A stretch of DNA of 5,425 nt from Nitrosomonas sp. (GTDB lineage: Bacteria; Pseudomonadota; Gammaproteobacteria; Burkholderiales; Nitrosomonadaceae). Numbering within the stretch: the stretch's first letter is position 1; every line of letters begins with the position of its first letter. The stretch covers positions 1-5,425 of the forward strand of contig DOOY01000307.1 of the NCBI GenBank assembly GCA_003514765.1. Direction: 5' to 3'. A model generated the notes under the pieces. That model saw nothing but the letters and a program-made list of their open reading frames with translations. It searched no databases and was not told where the DNA came from. This document shows positions 1-5,425 of the stretch, one piece after another. The position numbers and the translations under genes are program-made.

Positions 1-548
1 TGCTTTTGCTCGAGTTTCAAGGGAAGATAAGCAGCAATTGTATCGGCAAGGCGGCCTGCTTCATCTATTCCACCTAAAGAAGTGATGATTTCAGGCGGAA
101 TTTTTTTGTTGAGCTTCACATATTGATCAAACTGAGTCATCAATGCACGCCGCATGGCTTCTGATTCCGGATTGTCATCCGTTTCCTGCTTAATCTGAAC
201 GGCTTTTCCATCAAAGTGACTATCAGAATCGATAAACTCCAGAATGCGTGCGCGATGATTTCCTTCAACCAACACCTTCACCGTCCCATCCGGCAGTTTC
301 AGCATTTGCAGAATATTGGCAACACTGCACACATCGTACATGTCTTCAGGTTCCGGTTCATCCTTAGACGCTATTTTCTGCGCTACCAGCAGAATACTTT
401 TGTTTGACTCCATTGCAAGCTCAAGCGCTTTAATAGATTTTTGTCGTCCAACAAATAAAGGAATCACCATGTGCGGAAAAACAACCACATCACGAAGCGG
501 AAGTAGTGGCAGTAACATTTGTTCGGAATCATCAATTAAGGTGGTCAT
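1..548 (-). CDS. lon: ATP-dependent protease Lon, N-terminal part (cut by window edge)
   Basis: Lon is a cytoplasmic homo-hexameric AAA+ serine protease that degrades misfolded proteins and short-lived regulators. Only the first 182 codons are present; the ATPase and Ser-Lys protease domains lie beyond position 1. Translating back from the ATG at 546-548 gives a classic Lon N-domain: LPLLPLRDVVVFPHMVIPLF near residues 13-32, then VAQK, ILQMLKLPDGTVKVLVEG, and LNKKIPPEIITSLGGID followed by DTIAAYLPLKLEQK at the edge. These line up with E. coli Lon with almost no gaps, so the frame is secure. The start agrees with the family, but the ribosome binding site is weak (only a GAG about 6 nt upstream). 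It lies 342 bases after clpX with a terminator between, so it is probably transcribed from its own promoter. No frameshift or odd residue is seen in this portion. Confidence 0.96.
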   Translation of the reverse strand, partial: MTTLIDDSEQMLLPLLPLRDVVVFPHMVIPLFVGRQKSIKALELAMESNKSILLVAQKIASKDEPEPEDMYDVCSVANILQMLKLPDGTVKVLVEGNHRARILEFIDSDSHFDGKAVQIKQETDDNPESEAMRRALMTQFDQYVKLNKKIPPEIITSLGGIDEAGRLADTIAAYLPLKLEQK

Positions 549-578
549 ATCGGCTCAATTTTCAAAGTTAAGTTGTTG

Positions 579-608
579 CTCATATAGATGAGTATATGGC
601 CGCTCATC
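579..608 (-). repeat. Short interleaved inverted repeats at the lon promoter/leader
   Basis: On the plus strand CTCAT (579-583) is followed after 4 bases by its complement ATGAG (588-592), and GATGAG (587-592) is complementary to CTCATC (603-608) across 10 bases. The arms share the 587-592 block, so only one hairpin can form at a time. They straddle the predicted -10 element and transcript start of lon. They may be an operator or a 5' leader hairpin, or just chance at this size. Confidence 0.3.
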
Positions 609-619
609 GAAATCTCAAG
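591..619 (-). promoter_or_regulatory. Candidate lon promoter, sigma70-type overlapping sigma32-like
   Basis: Reading on the minus strand, TTGAGA (618-613) and TATACT (596-591) are separated by 16 bp, each matching 5 of 6 bases of the sigma70 consensus. The same DNA reads CTTGAGA (619-613), 11 bp, GGCCATAT (601-594), which resembles the heat-shock sigma32 pattern CTTGAAA...CCCCATNT. The predicted transcript would start near 584-587, giving a leader of about 36-39 nt before the lon ATG. lon is a heat-shock gene in E. coli; use of both sigma factors here is inference. Confidence 0.5.
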
Positions 620-719
620 TCTAATATACAGTAACATATATCCACTTGGTAAATGGCAAAAATAGCGGTGGTTTTTCTGTTTGATTCAATGCTTGAAAAG
701 ATTATTGAAGGGATTTTTT

Positions 720-737
720 ACGCTTGACACGCTTGTC
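720..737. repeat. Tandem 9-bp direct repeat in the clpX-lon spacer
   Basis: ACGCTTGAC (720-728) is followed immediately by ACGCTTGTC (729-737), one mismatch. The central GACACGCTTGTC is also an imperfect dyad (GACA...TGTC). It sits about 100 bp upstream of the predicted lon promoter. It looks like a possible protein-binding site; the ligand is unknown. Confidence 0.35.
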
Positions 738-776
738 TTATAAAATTCTTTTCAGTCTGACGCAGCGGATACCATC

Positions 777-798
777 CCTTTATATTCAATAATAAAGG
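777..798. repeat. 7-bp inverted repeat downstream of the clpX terminator
   Basis: CCTTTAT (777-783) and ATAAAGG (792-798) are perfectly complementary across an 8-base loop. No T-run follows on either strand, so it is not a simple second terminator. It may be an operator or stabilising hairpin, or chance in AT-rich DNA. Confidence 0.3.
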
Positions 799-816
799 AA
801 AGGAAAATGAAGAGAC

Positions 817-871
817 AAAGAAAAATGACGCATCAATTTACAATACTGTACTCAGTAATTAATGCGTCATT
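817..871 (-). terminator. Rho-independent terminator after clpX
   Basis: The arms at 871-857 and 838-824 form a 15-bp stem in minus-strand RNA (AAUGACGCAUUAAUU with AAUUGAUGCGUCAUU). The one imperfect pair is a G-U wobble on this strand but C-A on the other. The stem runs into a U-rich tail UUUUUCUUU (825-817). The 18-nt loop contains a further small hairpin, TACTG (844-848) with CAGTA (853-857), which competes for the last stem base. The stem begins 20 nt after the clpX stop codon. The stem is AT-rich and the loop long, so termination may be partial. Confidence 0.7.
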
Positions 872-890
872 CCAACCAGATCAATGACTG

Positions 891-2168
891 TTAACTAGAA
901 GTTTTAGCAACTTTCTGTTCATCCGAATAAATCAGAATAGGTTTGATATCCTCATTCACTGAGTTATAGTCAATCACTACTTTTGTAACGTTTTCCAATG
1001 ATGGAAGATCATACATAATATCCAACAAGATATCTTCCATAATAGACCGCAAACCACGCGCACCCGTCTTGCGTGACAAAGCCTTTCTGGCTATCGCTAT
1101 GAGCGCCGCTTCACGGAATTCCAGATCTACGCCACCTTCCATGTTAAACATTTTCCAATATTGCTTAACCAGTGCATTTTTTGGTTCGGTCAGAATTTGA
1201 ACCAAGGCCTCTTCATTCAGTTCTTCAAGTGTCGCAACAACCGGCAACCGTCCGACAAACTCCGGTATCAAACCAAATTTAACCAGATCTTCGGGTTCGA
1301 CACCCTGCAAGACCTTATTAATATCCTTACGATTACGGGTTTTTACATCGGCACCAAATCCAATGCCACCTTTCTCGGAACGCGCACGTATAACTTTTTC
1401 GAGACCATCGAATGCACCGCCGCAAATAAATAATATATTCGTAGTGTCAACTTGTACAAACTCCTGGTTTGGATGCTTGCGTCCACCTTGCGGAGGAACC
1501 ATTGCAGTCGTACCCTCAATCAACTTCAGCAATGCTTGTTGCACACCTTCGCCAGAAACATCACGGGTAATTGAAGGATTATCTGACTTACGTGAGATCT
1601 TATCAATTTCATCAATGTATACAATACCGCGCTGCGCTTTCTCTGCGTCATAATTACACTTTTGCAGCAACTTCTGAATAATATTTTCAACGTCTTCGCC
1701 AACATAACCAGCCTCGGTCAACGCTGTGGCATCAGCCATGATAAAAGGCACATCCAGCAACCGCGCCAGCGTTTGAGCCAGTAATGTTTTACCAGAACCT
1801 GTCGGGCCAATCAGCAGGATATTGCTTTTAGAAAGTTCTATATCATCGTCACCATTCGCTTTCGCCAGATTTTTCAGACGCTTGTAATGATTATAGACAG
1901 CAACCGATAATATCTTTTTTGCAGACTCTTGGCCAATCACATATTGATTCAGTGTCTGGCTGATCTCATGGGGTACGGGCAAATTGGATTTAACCAGTTT
2001 GGTCGCTTCATCACCCTGCATTTCTTCACGAATGATGTCATTACAGAGCTCTATGCACTCATCACAAATAAAAACTGAAGGACCGGCTATGAGTTTTCTG
2101 ACTTCATGCTGACTTTTACCGCAAAAAGAACAGTAAAGCAGTTTCTCACTATTAGTTTTGTCTGGCAT
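891..2168 (-). CDS. clpX: ClpX, ATP-dependent unfoldase subunit of ClpXP
   Basis: ClpX is a hexameric AAA+ ring that recognises degradation tags such as ssrA, unfolds the substrate and threads it into ClpP in the cytoplasm. The 425-residue product is of usual length. In order: an N-terminal zinc-binding domain with Cys13, Cys16, Cys35 and Cys38; Walker A GPTGSGKT (121-128); pore loop 1 GYVG (154-157); Walker B VYIDEID (183-189) with catalytic Glu187; the RKH pore loop (230-232); the ClpP-docking IGF loop (269-271); arginine finger Arg307 in PEFVGRLP; and sensor-2 GARGLR (369-374). All key residues are intact, and the IGF loop matches the neighbouring ClpP. The start ATG has AGGA 9 nt upstream (2178-2181). 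It lies 76 nt after clpP and probably shares its transcript; a hairpin-rich leader may tune its translation. A terminator follows the stop. Confidence 0.98.
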   Translation of the reverse strand: MPDKTNSEKLLYCSFCGKSQHEVRKLIAGPSVFICDECIELCNDIIREEMQGDEATKLVKSNLPVPHEISQTLNQYVIGQESAKKILSVAVYNHYKRLKNLAKANGDDDIELSKSNILLIGPTGSGKTLLAQTLARLLDVPFIMADATALTEAGYVGEDVENIIQKLLQKCNYDAEKAQRGIVYIDEIDKISRKSDNPSITRDVSGEGVQQALLKLIEGTTAMVPPQGGRKHPNQEFVQVDTTNILFICGGAFDGLEKVIRARSEKGGIGFGADVKTRNRKDINKVLQGVEPEDLVKFGLIPEFVGRLPVVATLEELNEEALVQILTEPKNALVKQYWKMFNMEGGVDLEFREAALIAIARKALSRKTGARGLRSIMEDILLDIMYDLPSLENVTKVVIDYNSVNEDIKPILIYSDEQKVAKTSS

Positions 2169-2203
2169 ATATATTTATCCTGGCATCATTATGCCGATGG
2201 CAT
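2164..2203 (-). promoter_or_regulatory. Competing hairpins overlapping the clpX translation start
   Basis: In minus-strand RNA one GGCAU (2195-2191) can pair with three AUGCC copies: upstream (2203-2199, 3-nt loop), downstream (2186-2182, 4-nt loop), or the copy made by the clpX start codon and codon 2 (2168-2164). The last pairing would close the start codon and place the ribosome binding site AGGA (2181-2178) in a loop. The structures exclude one another. The 5-bp stems are short, so a regulatory role is inference. Confidence 0.35.
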
Positions 2204-2244
2204 TTGTTAAAAATAAAGTTTAGTTTATACGTTGATCACACAAC

Positions 2245-2886
2245 TTAACCAGCAGTTTCATCACGATGCGTTAACACCGCATCAACCAATCCATAATTGA
2301 CCGACTCTTCGGCGCTCAGAAAGTTATCCCGATCAGTATCTTTTTCTATTTCCGACACAGGCCGGCCAGTATGCTTCGCCATAAGTTCATTTAATCGCGA
2401 TCTTAGATATAATATTTCTTTGGCATGAATTTCTATATCCGACGCTTGACCCTGGAAGCCGCCGAGGGGTTGATGAATCATGACACGCGAATTGGGCAGG
2501 CAATAACGTTTTCCTTTGGCCCCGGCCGTCAACAACATGGCACCCATACTCGCAGCTTGTCCAATGCACAACGTACTGATATCGGGTTTAATGTATTGCA
2601 TTGTATCGTAAATAGCAAGCCCCGCAGACACCACTCCGCCGGGAGAATTGATATACAAATGTACATCTTTTTCTGCATTTTCAGATTCCAGGAATAGCAA
2701 TTGTGCCACTACAAGATTAGCAGATGTTTCATTCACAGGGCCAATCAGAAAAACAACTCTTTCTTTTAATAAGCGTGAATAAATATCATATGCACGTTCT
2801 CCCCGCCCACTAGTTTCTATGACCATTGGGATCAGACCCAGGTTACTTGGTTCTATATCACGTTGCCATTCAAGTTCAACTGTCAT
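2245..2886 (-). CDS. clpP: ClpP, serine peptidase subunit of ClpXP
   Basis: ClpP forms a double heptameric barrel whose internal Ser-His-Asp sites cut polypeptides delivered by ClpX or ClpA. The 213-residue product is close to the E. coli length (207). The catalytic triad is visible: Ser113 in GQAASMGA, His138 in MIHQPLGG and Asp187 in [12 protein letters not shown], with the same Ser-to-Asp spacing as in E. coli. The oxyanion-hole region INSPGG is at 79-84. The first dozen or so residues before the [10 protein letters not shown] block are probably a short propeptide removed by self-processing, as in E. coli; that is inferred from the family. The start ATG lies one base after the tig stop, with GGGGAU about 8 nt upstream inside the tig coding end, so translation is likely coupled to tig. 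clpX follows after 76 nt. Confidence 0.98.
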   Translation of the reverse strand: MTVELEWQRDIEPSNLGLIPMVIETSGRGERAYDIYSRLLKERVVFLIGPVNETSANLVVAQLLFLESENAEKDVHLYINSPGGVVSAGLAIYDTMQYIKPDISTLCIGQAASMGAMLLTAGAKGKRYCLPNSRVMIHQPLGGFQGQASDIEIHAKEILYLRSRLNELMAKHTGRPVSEIEKDTDRDNFLSAEESVNYGLVDAVLTHRDETAG

Positions 2887-2887
2887 A

Positions 2888-4192
2888 TCAGGCTATCCCC
2901 ATCAATTCGTCAAAAGTCACAGATTTCTCAACCACACTTACCTGTTGCAGCACCCATTGCACAACATTTTCTTCCAGAGCCAGTGACTCCGCATCCTGCA
3001 GGCGTTCTTTAGAAGCATAATGCCATTTTATAACTTCTTCCGGATTATCATAGCTTTGCGCCGTATCTTCTATAACCTTACGAATCTGCTCGGATGTTGC
3101 TTTTAAGTTATGTACTTTCAACAATTCTGCCAAAATAAGTCCCAGCTTTATTCGGTGCTCGGCTTTATTTTTGAACATTTCGGGTTTCAACTGCATATCT
3201 TCTGCATTCATGCCGCGTGAAGTAAAATCTTTACGCATATTTTCCATTAATCGTTCGATTTCCTTATTGACTAAAGCATTGGGCACATCGACCGACGTAG
3301 TGTCCATTAAACAGCGCATTGCCTGTTCCCTAAGTTTGGAGTTGATTCGTTTGGACACTTCACGCTCCAGGTCATGGCGTATGCCGTCACGCATTTTATC
3401 AAGATCACCATCTTGAATGCCCAGCAGCTTGGCAAATTCCTCATTGACTTCAGGTAAAACAGCTGACTCAACAGATTTCAGTTTCACTTCAAAAACAACC
3501 TTTTTCCCAGCAACTTCCTTGCCGTGATAGTCCTCTGGAAATACAACATCAAAAGATTTTTCTTCGCCCGCACTCATTCCCACGAGCGCCGCCTCAAAAT
3601 CTTTCATAAACTTTCCTTCGCCCACAATCAGAACAATGTCTTCAGCTTGCCCCCCCTCGAAATCATTGCCATCCAGCTTGCCATGATAATCTAATTTGAC
3701 GCGATCTCCATCCATAACCGTATGTTCTGCGTCGTGATACTGAACCTGCTGCTTGCGAATCATTTCGATTGTTTTATCGATGTCCTCCGTGCTTATCTGA
3801 GTTTTCGGTTTTTCGACTGTCTGTTGACTCAGATCGCCCAACACAATTTCGGGGTAAATCTCAAACTGTGCACTGAATGCAAGTTGTGCCGAATCTTCAT
3901 TATCCTGTTTTGCTTCATACCGTGGATAGCCGACAACTTGCAGATTATGTTCTTTGACAGCTTCGCCGAACTCTTTCTGTAACGCATCTCCGAGTACTTC
4001 TTGCTCCACCTCGGCACCATAGCGTTGCGATACCAGTTTTAACGGAACCTTGCCAGGGCGAAAACCATGCATCTTGGTTTTCTTTGCCAGTTGTTTCAGG
4101 CGCTTATTTACTTCATCCTGTATTTGATCCTGTGAAATTGATATATCTATACGACGCTCCAATGCACCGAGATTTTCTACATTTGATCGCAT
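2888..4192 (-). CDS. tig: Trigger factor, ribosome-associated chaperone and prolyl isomerase
   Basis: Trigger factor docks on ribosomal protein L23 at the exit tunnel and shields nascent chains; it also has peptidyl-prolyl cis/trans isomerase activity. The 434-residue product matches the usual length (E. coli 432). The ribosome-binding domain spans about 1-115 with the signature GFRPGKVP at 43-50, the same numbering as E. coli. The FKBP-like isomerase domain runs about 155-247 ([43 protein letters not shown]). The C-terminal chaperone arms follow and end in TFDELMGIA. The start ATG has AGGA 6 nt upstream (4199-4202). It is the first protein gene of the tig-clpP-clpX run; tRNA-Leu lies 145 nt upstream. 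A run of seven G (3650-3656) encodes the Glu-Gly-Gly of the isomerase domain, and the frame stays open across it. Confidence 0.98.
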   Translation of the reverse strand: MRSNVENLGALERRIDISISQDQIQDEVNKRLKQLAKKTKMHGFRPGKVPLKLVSQRYGAEVEQEVLGDALQKEFGEAVKEHNLQVVGYPRYEAKQDNEDSAQLAFSAQFEIYPEIVLGDLSQQTVEKPKTQISTEDIDKTIEMIRKQQVQYHDAEHTVMDGDRVKLDYHGKLDGNDFEGGQAEDIVLIVGEGKFMKDFEAALVGMSAGEEKSFDVVFPEDYHGKEVAGKKVVFEVKLKSVESAVLPEVNEEFAKLLGIQDGDLDKMRDGIRHDLEREVSKRINSKLREQAMRCLMDTTSVDVPNALVNKEIERLMENMRKDFTSRGMNAEDMQLKPEMFKNKAEHRIKLGLILAELLKVHNLKATSEQIRKVIEDTAQSYDNPEEVIKWHYASKERLQDAESLALEENVVQWVLQQVSVVEKSVTFDELMGIA

Positions 4193-4254
4193 TAAAATTC
4201 CTGATTGAATGACAATATAATAAAATTGAACTGTTAAAAAAGTTACTGAAATTT

Positions 4255-4274
4255 AATCATATGCGTGTATGATT
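4255..4274. repeat. Palindrome in the tRNA-Leu to tig spacer
   Basis: AATCATA (4255-4261) and TATGATT (4268-4274) are perfect complements across a 6-base loop. On the plus strand four further T residues follow (4275-4278), so it could act as a weak plus-strand terminator, though no plus-strand gene precedes it. It may equally be an operator in front of tig. A possible minus-strand -10 (TAAAAT, 4304-4299) lies just upstream but without a good -35. I see no clear terminator directly after the tRNA. Confidence 0.3.
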
Positions 4275-4337
4275 TTTTGCTGCCCTATTTTTAGAAATAT
4301 TTTAGACAGAATCTGACGCCGAATCCACACATATTGA

Positions 4338-4422
<85 letters not shown>

Positions 4423-4455
4423 TCCGTTCTACTTTGTTAGCGACTCAACCCAATG

Positions 4456-4461
4456 ATTATA
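4456..4461 (-). promoter_or_regulatory. -10 element of the tRNA-Leu promoter
   Basis: A perfect TATAAT lies on the minus strand 34 nt before the tRNA 5' end, in the 68-nt gap after the SDR stop codon. No good -35 sits at 16-18 bp; a TTGAGT (4488-4483) is 21 bp away, too far for a normal spacer. The predicted transcript start is about 4449, leaving a 5' leader for RNase P. Read-through from the SDR gene is an alternative. Confidence 0.5.
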
Positions 4462-4490
4462 CCCGTTTATTCTCTGATGAGCACTCAATG

Positions 4491-5243
4491 CTACGCCTGG
4501 CACAAAATAACGTCTCCGTTTACTTTTTTGCTGTCCGGCCCCATAAGAAACAAGTAAATAGACATTAAATCATCTGGTTGCGGCAATGCCTGCTTGACTT
4601 CTCCGGGGTGTGTTTTGGCGCGTTGTGGCGTATTTACCACACCTGGGATTAACGCATTGATGCGTAAATTGGAAAATGCATCCCATTCATCCGCCTGCAT
4701 CTTAACCAGCGCTTCAACTCCCGCCTTAGCAACCGAGAATCCGCCCCAGTAAGCTGTTGGCCTATGGCCTTGCGTACTTGCTGTCATGATAACACTGGCA
4801 TCCGGCGCGGATTTCAACAACGCCAGGCATGCTTTTGTTAATGCAAATGGCGCTATCAGATTCACTTGTAACAGCGTTTGCCATTGCTCAAGCGTCTGAC
4901 TTTCCATAGGACTCGGTCCATAAAGAAATGCAGCATTATGCAAGATACCGTCCAGATGTCCTAATTGCTCGGCAATCGCCTGTGCAAAAGTCAAAAAATC
5001 CTTTTCTGTGGCTTTTTCAAAATCCAATGGGTAGATAACGGGCTGCGCTTTACCAAGTGCATCAATTTTGTCATACACATGCTCAAGTTTTTTTACTTTT
5101 CGGCCATGAAGAATGACAATCGCGCCATGTTTTGCATATGCCATTGCAGCCGCACTTCCTAATCCTTGCCCGGCACCGGTCACAAGAATCACACGATCCT
5201 GCAGCAAATTCTCAGGCGGGGAATAATCTTTGTATTTATTCAT
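4491..5243 (-). CDS. Short-chain dehydrogenase/reductase, YciK-like
   Basis: This is a 250-residue single-domain Rossmann-fold oxidoreductase of the SDR superfamily. It has the cofactor motif TGAGQGLG (22-29), HGRKVKKL after the second strand, HNAAF (102-106) in place of the usual NNAG, Asn128, and Ser156 in MTAST. Overall it resembles E. coli YciK (LDGILHNA, WQ..LQVN, YLFLMGPDS near the end), whose substrate is unclear to me. The canonical YxxxK reads FSVAK, so the catalytic Tyr is Phe169 while Lys173 is kept. An in-frame TTG at 5267-5265 would give 258 residues. I prefer the ATG at 5243-5241 because similarity begins shortly after it and the TTG falls inside the candidate -10. Neither start has a clear ribosome binding site. 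It is a single gene between a terminator and tRNA-Leu. Confidence 0.9.
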   Translation of the reverse strand: MNKYKDYSPPENLLQDRVILVTGAGQGLGSAAAMAYAKHGAIVILHGRKVKKLEHVYDKIDALGKAQPVIYPLDFEKATEKDFLTFAQAIAEQLGHLDGILHNAAFLYGPSPMESQTLEQWQTLLQVNLIAPFALTKACLALLKSAPDASVIMTASTQGHRPTAYWGGFSVAKAGVEALVKMQADEWDAFSNLRINALIPGVVNTPQRAKTHPGEVKQALPQPDDLMSIYLFLMGPDSKKVNGDVILCQA

Positions 5244-5266
5244 AGAACGGAATGTAACATGTATCA

Positions 5267-5275
5267 ATCATAACA
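5267..5275 (-). promoter_or_regulatory. Candidate extended -10 promoter of the SDR gene
   Basis: Minus-strand TGTTATGAT (5275-5267) contains the extended -10 TG dinucleotide and a 5 of 6 match to TATAAT. No good -35 lies 16-18 bp upstream. The transcript would begin near 5260, leaving about 17 nt before the ATG at 5243, which favours that start over the TTG at 5267. Confidence 0.4.
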
Positions 5276-5295
5276 ATAAAAGAATAAGGAATAGG

Positions 5296-5317
5296 ATTCG
5301 CATGATATTCACATGAT
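5296..5317. repeat. Tandem 11-bp direct repeat upstream of the SDR promoter
   Basis: ATTCGCATGAT (5296-5306) is followed with no gap by ATTCACATGAT (5307-5317), one mismatch. The period is close to one helical turn, so both copies face the same side of the DNA. The pair covers roughly -36 to -57 relative to the predicted SDR transcript start, a common place for an activator site. The sequence does not clearly match a regulator motif I know. Confidence 0.5.
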
Positions 5318-5336
5318 CAACCCGGTTTTAAAGCTT

Positions 5337-5376
5337 AAAAAAAAGCAACAACCCTCTAAAAAAAGAGAGTTGTTGC
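5337..5376 (-). terminator. Strong Rho-independent terminator of the upstream unit
   Basis: Arms 5376-5364 and 5357-5345 form a 13-bp stem in minus-strand RNA (GCAACAACUCUCU with AGAGGGUUGUUGC). One G-U wobble is present that would be C-A on the other strand. The loop is six U, and eight U follow (5344-5337). There is no T-run on the plus-strand side, so it serves a minus-strand gene to the right of the window and insulates the SDR gene. Confidence 0.9.
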
Positions 5377-5385
5377 CGATCTGAA

Positions 5386-5412
5386 CCAGAGGGTCTGGCG
5401 CTATACGCGCCA
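5386..5412 (-). repeat. Two small overlapping inverted repeats before the terminator
   Basis: CCAGA/TCTGG (5386-5390 and 5394-5398, 3-base loop) overlaps TGGCGC/GCGCCA (5396-5401 and 5407-5412, 5-base loop). They share 5396-5398, so they cannot both form fully. They may lie at the 3' end of the upstream gene and its untranslated tail, perhaps protecting the transcript end. Confidence 0.35.
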
Positions 5413-5425
5413 TTGCCATTTGGGC
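5401..5425 (-). CDS. Possible 3' end of an unidentified gene
   Basis: Of the three minus-strand frames entering at the right edge, only one stops before the terminator: seven codons (PKWQWRV) ending in TAG at 5403-5401, 25 nt before the terminator stem. The other two run through the hairpin and its U-tract, which is unlikely for a coding end. Too little is present to name a product, and the upstream unit might instead be a non-coding RNA. Confidence 0.25.

Larger units (their letters stand above)
549..890. other. Gene-free spacer between clpX and lon
   Basis: This 342-base stretch has no convincing gene. From the clpX side it holds the clpX terminator (817-871), a 7-bp inverted repeat (777-798), a tandem 9-bp repeat (720-737), a small TTCAA/TTGAA dyad (685-697), the candidate lon promoter (591-619) and the lon leader. 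A 26-codon plus-strand reading frame at 807-887 is discussed as a weak finding only. The composition is clearly more AT-rich than the flanking genes. Confidence 0.8.

Noticed and set aside
216..591. Two plus-strand open frames opposite the lon N-terminus
   Set aside because: They are antisense to a clearly conserved Lon N-domain and show no family-like motifs; they are shadows.
724..746. Perfect TTGACA followed by TATAAAAT on the plus strand
   Set aside because: The gap between the boxes is only 9-11 bp, too short for a sigma70 promoter, and TTGACA is part of the 9-bp tandem repeat.
2169..2244. Separate promoter for clpX in the clpP-clpX gap
   Set aside because: A TATAAA is present, but there is no acceptable -35 at normal spacing, and the short gap fits co-transcription with clpP.
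3722..4020. Open frames on both strands inside tig
   Set aside because: They lie in other frames of a full-length, intact trigger factor gene and start without ribosome binding sites.
5244..5267. TTG start adding eight residues to the SDR
   Set aside because: The added residues have no family match, there is no ribosome binding site, and the TTG coincides with the candidate -10 element.

Overview
The window is a housekeeping stretch of a proteobacterial chromosome, most likely betaproteobacterial. The reasons are the gene order trigger factor, clpP, clpX, lon on one strand, the close residue-level match of each protein to the E. coli family members, and an AT-leaning composition. Nitrosomonas-like organisms would fit, but that lineage call is inference and needs a database search. 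Every gene I can support is on the minus strand, so the window reads right to left.

Right to left: (1) 5337-5425 holds the end of an unidentified upstream transcription unit, closed by a strong Rho-independent terminator. (2) 5243-4491 is a short-chain dehydrogenase/reductase of the YciK type. Its upstream region has an extended -10 candidate and a tandem 11-bp direct repeat. The usual catalytic Tyr position is Phe. (3) 4422-4338 is tRNA-Leu(UAG) with encoded CCA, preceded by a perfect TATAAT. (4) 4192-2888 is tig, (5) 2886-2245 is clpP, one base after tig, and (6) 2168-891 is clpX, with a 75-nt leader rich in competing inverted repeats. (7) 890-549 is a 342-base gene-free spacer with a terminator behind clpX and a promoter for lon. 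(8) 548-1 is the N-terminal third or less of lon, cut by the window edge.

The genes work together in protein quality control. Trigger factor catches nascent chains at the ribosome exit tunnel. ClpX unfolds tagged or damaged proteins and feeds them into the ClpP chamber. Lon is a second ATP-dependent protease. tig-clpP-clpX look like one operon. lon appears to be separated from it by a terminator and to have its own promoter, with overlapping housekeeping-type and heat-shock-type elements.

I see no mobile element, CRISPR array, defence gene or other accessory system, and nothing that amounts to an undescribed system. The points worth a second look are small: the Tyr-to-Phe change in the SDR, the alternative hairpins at the clpX start, and the repeat upstream of the SDR.
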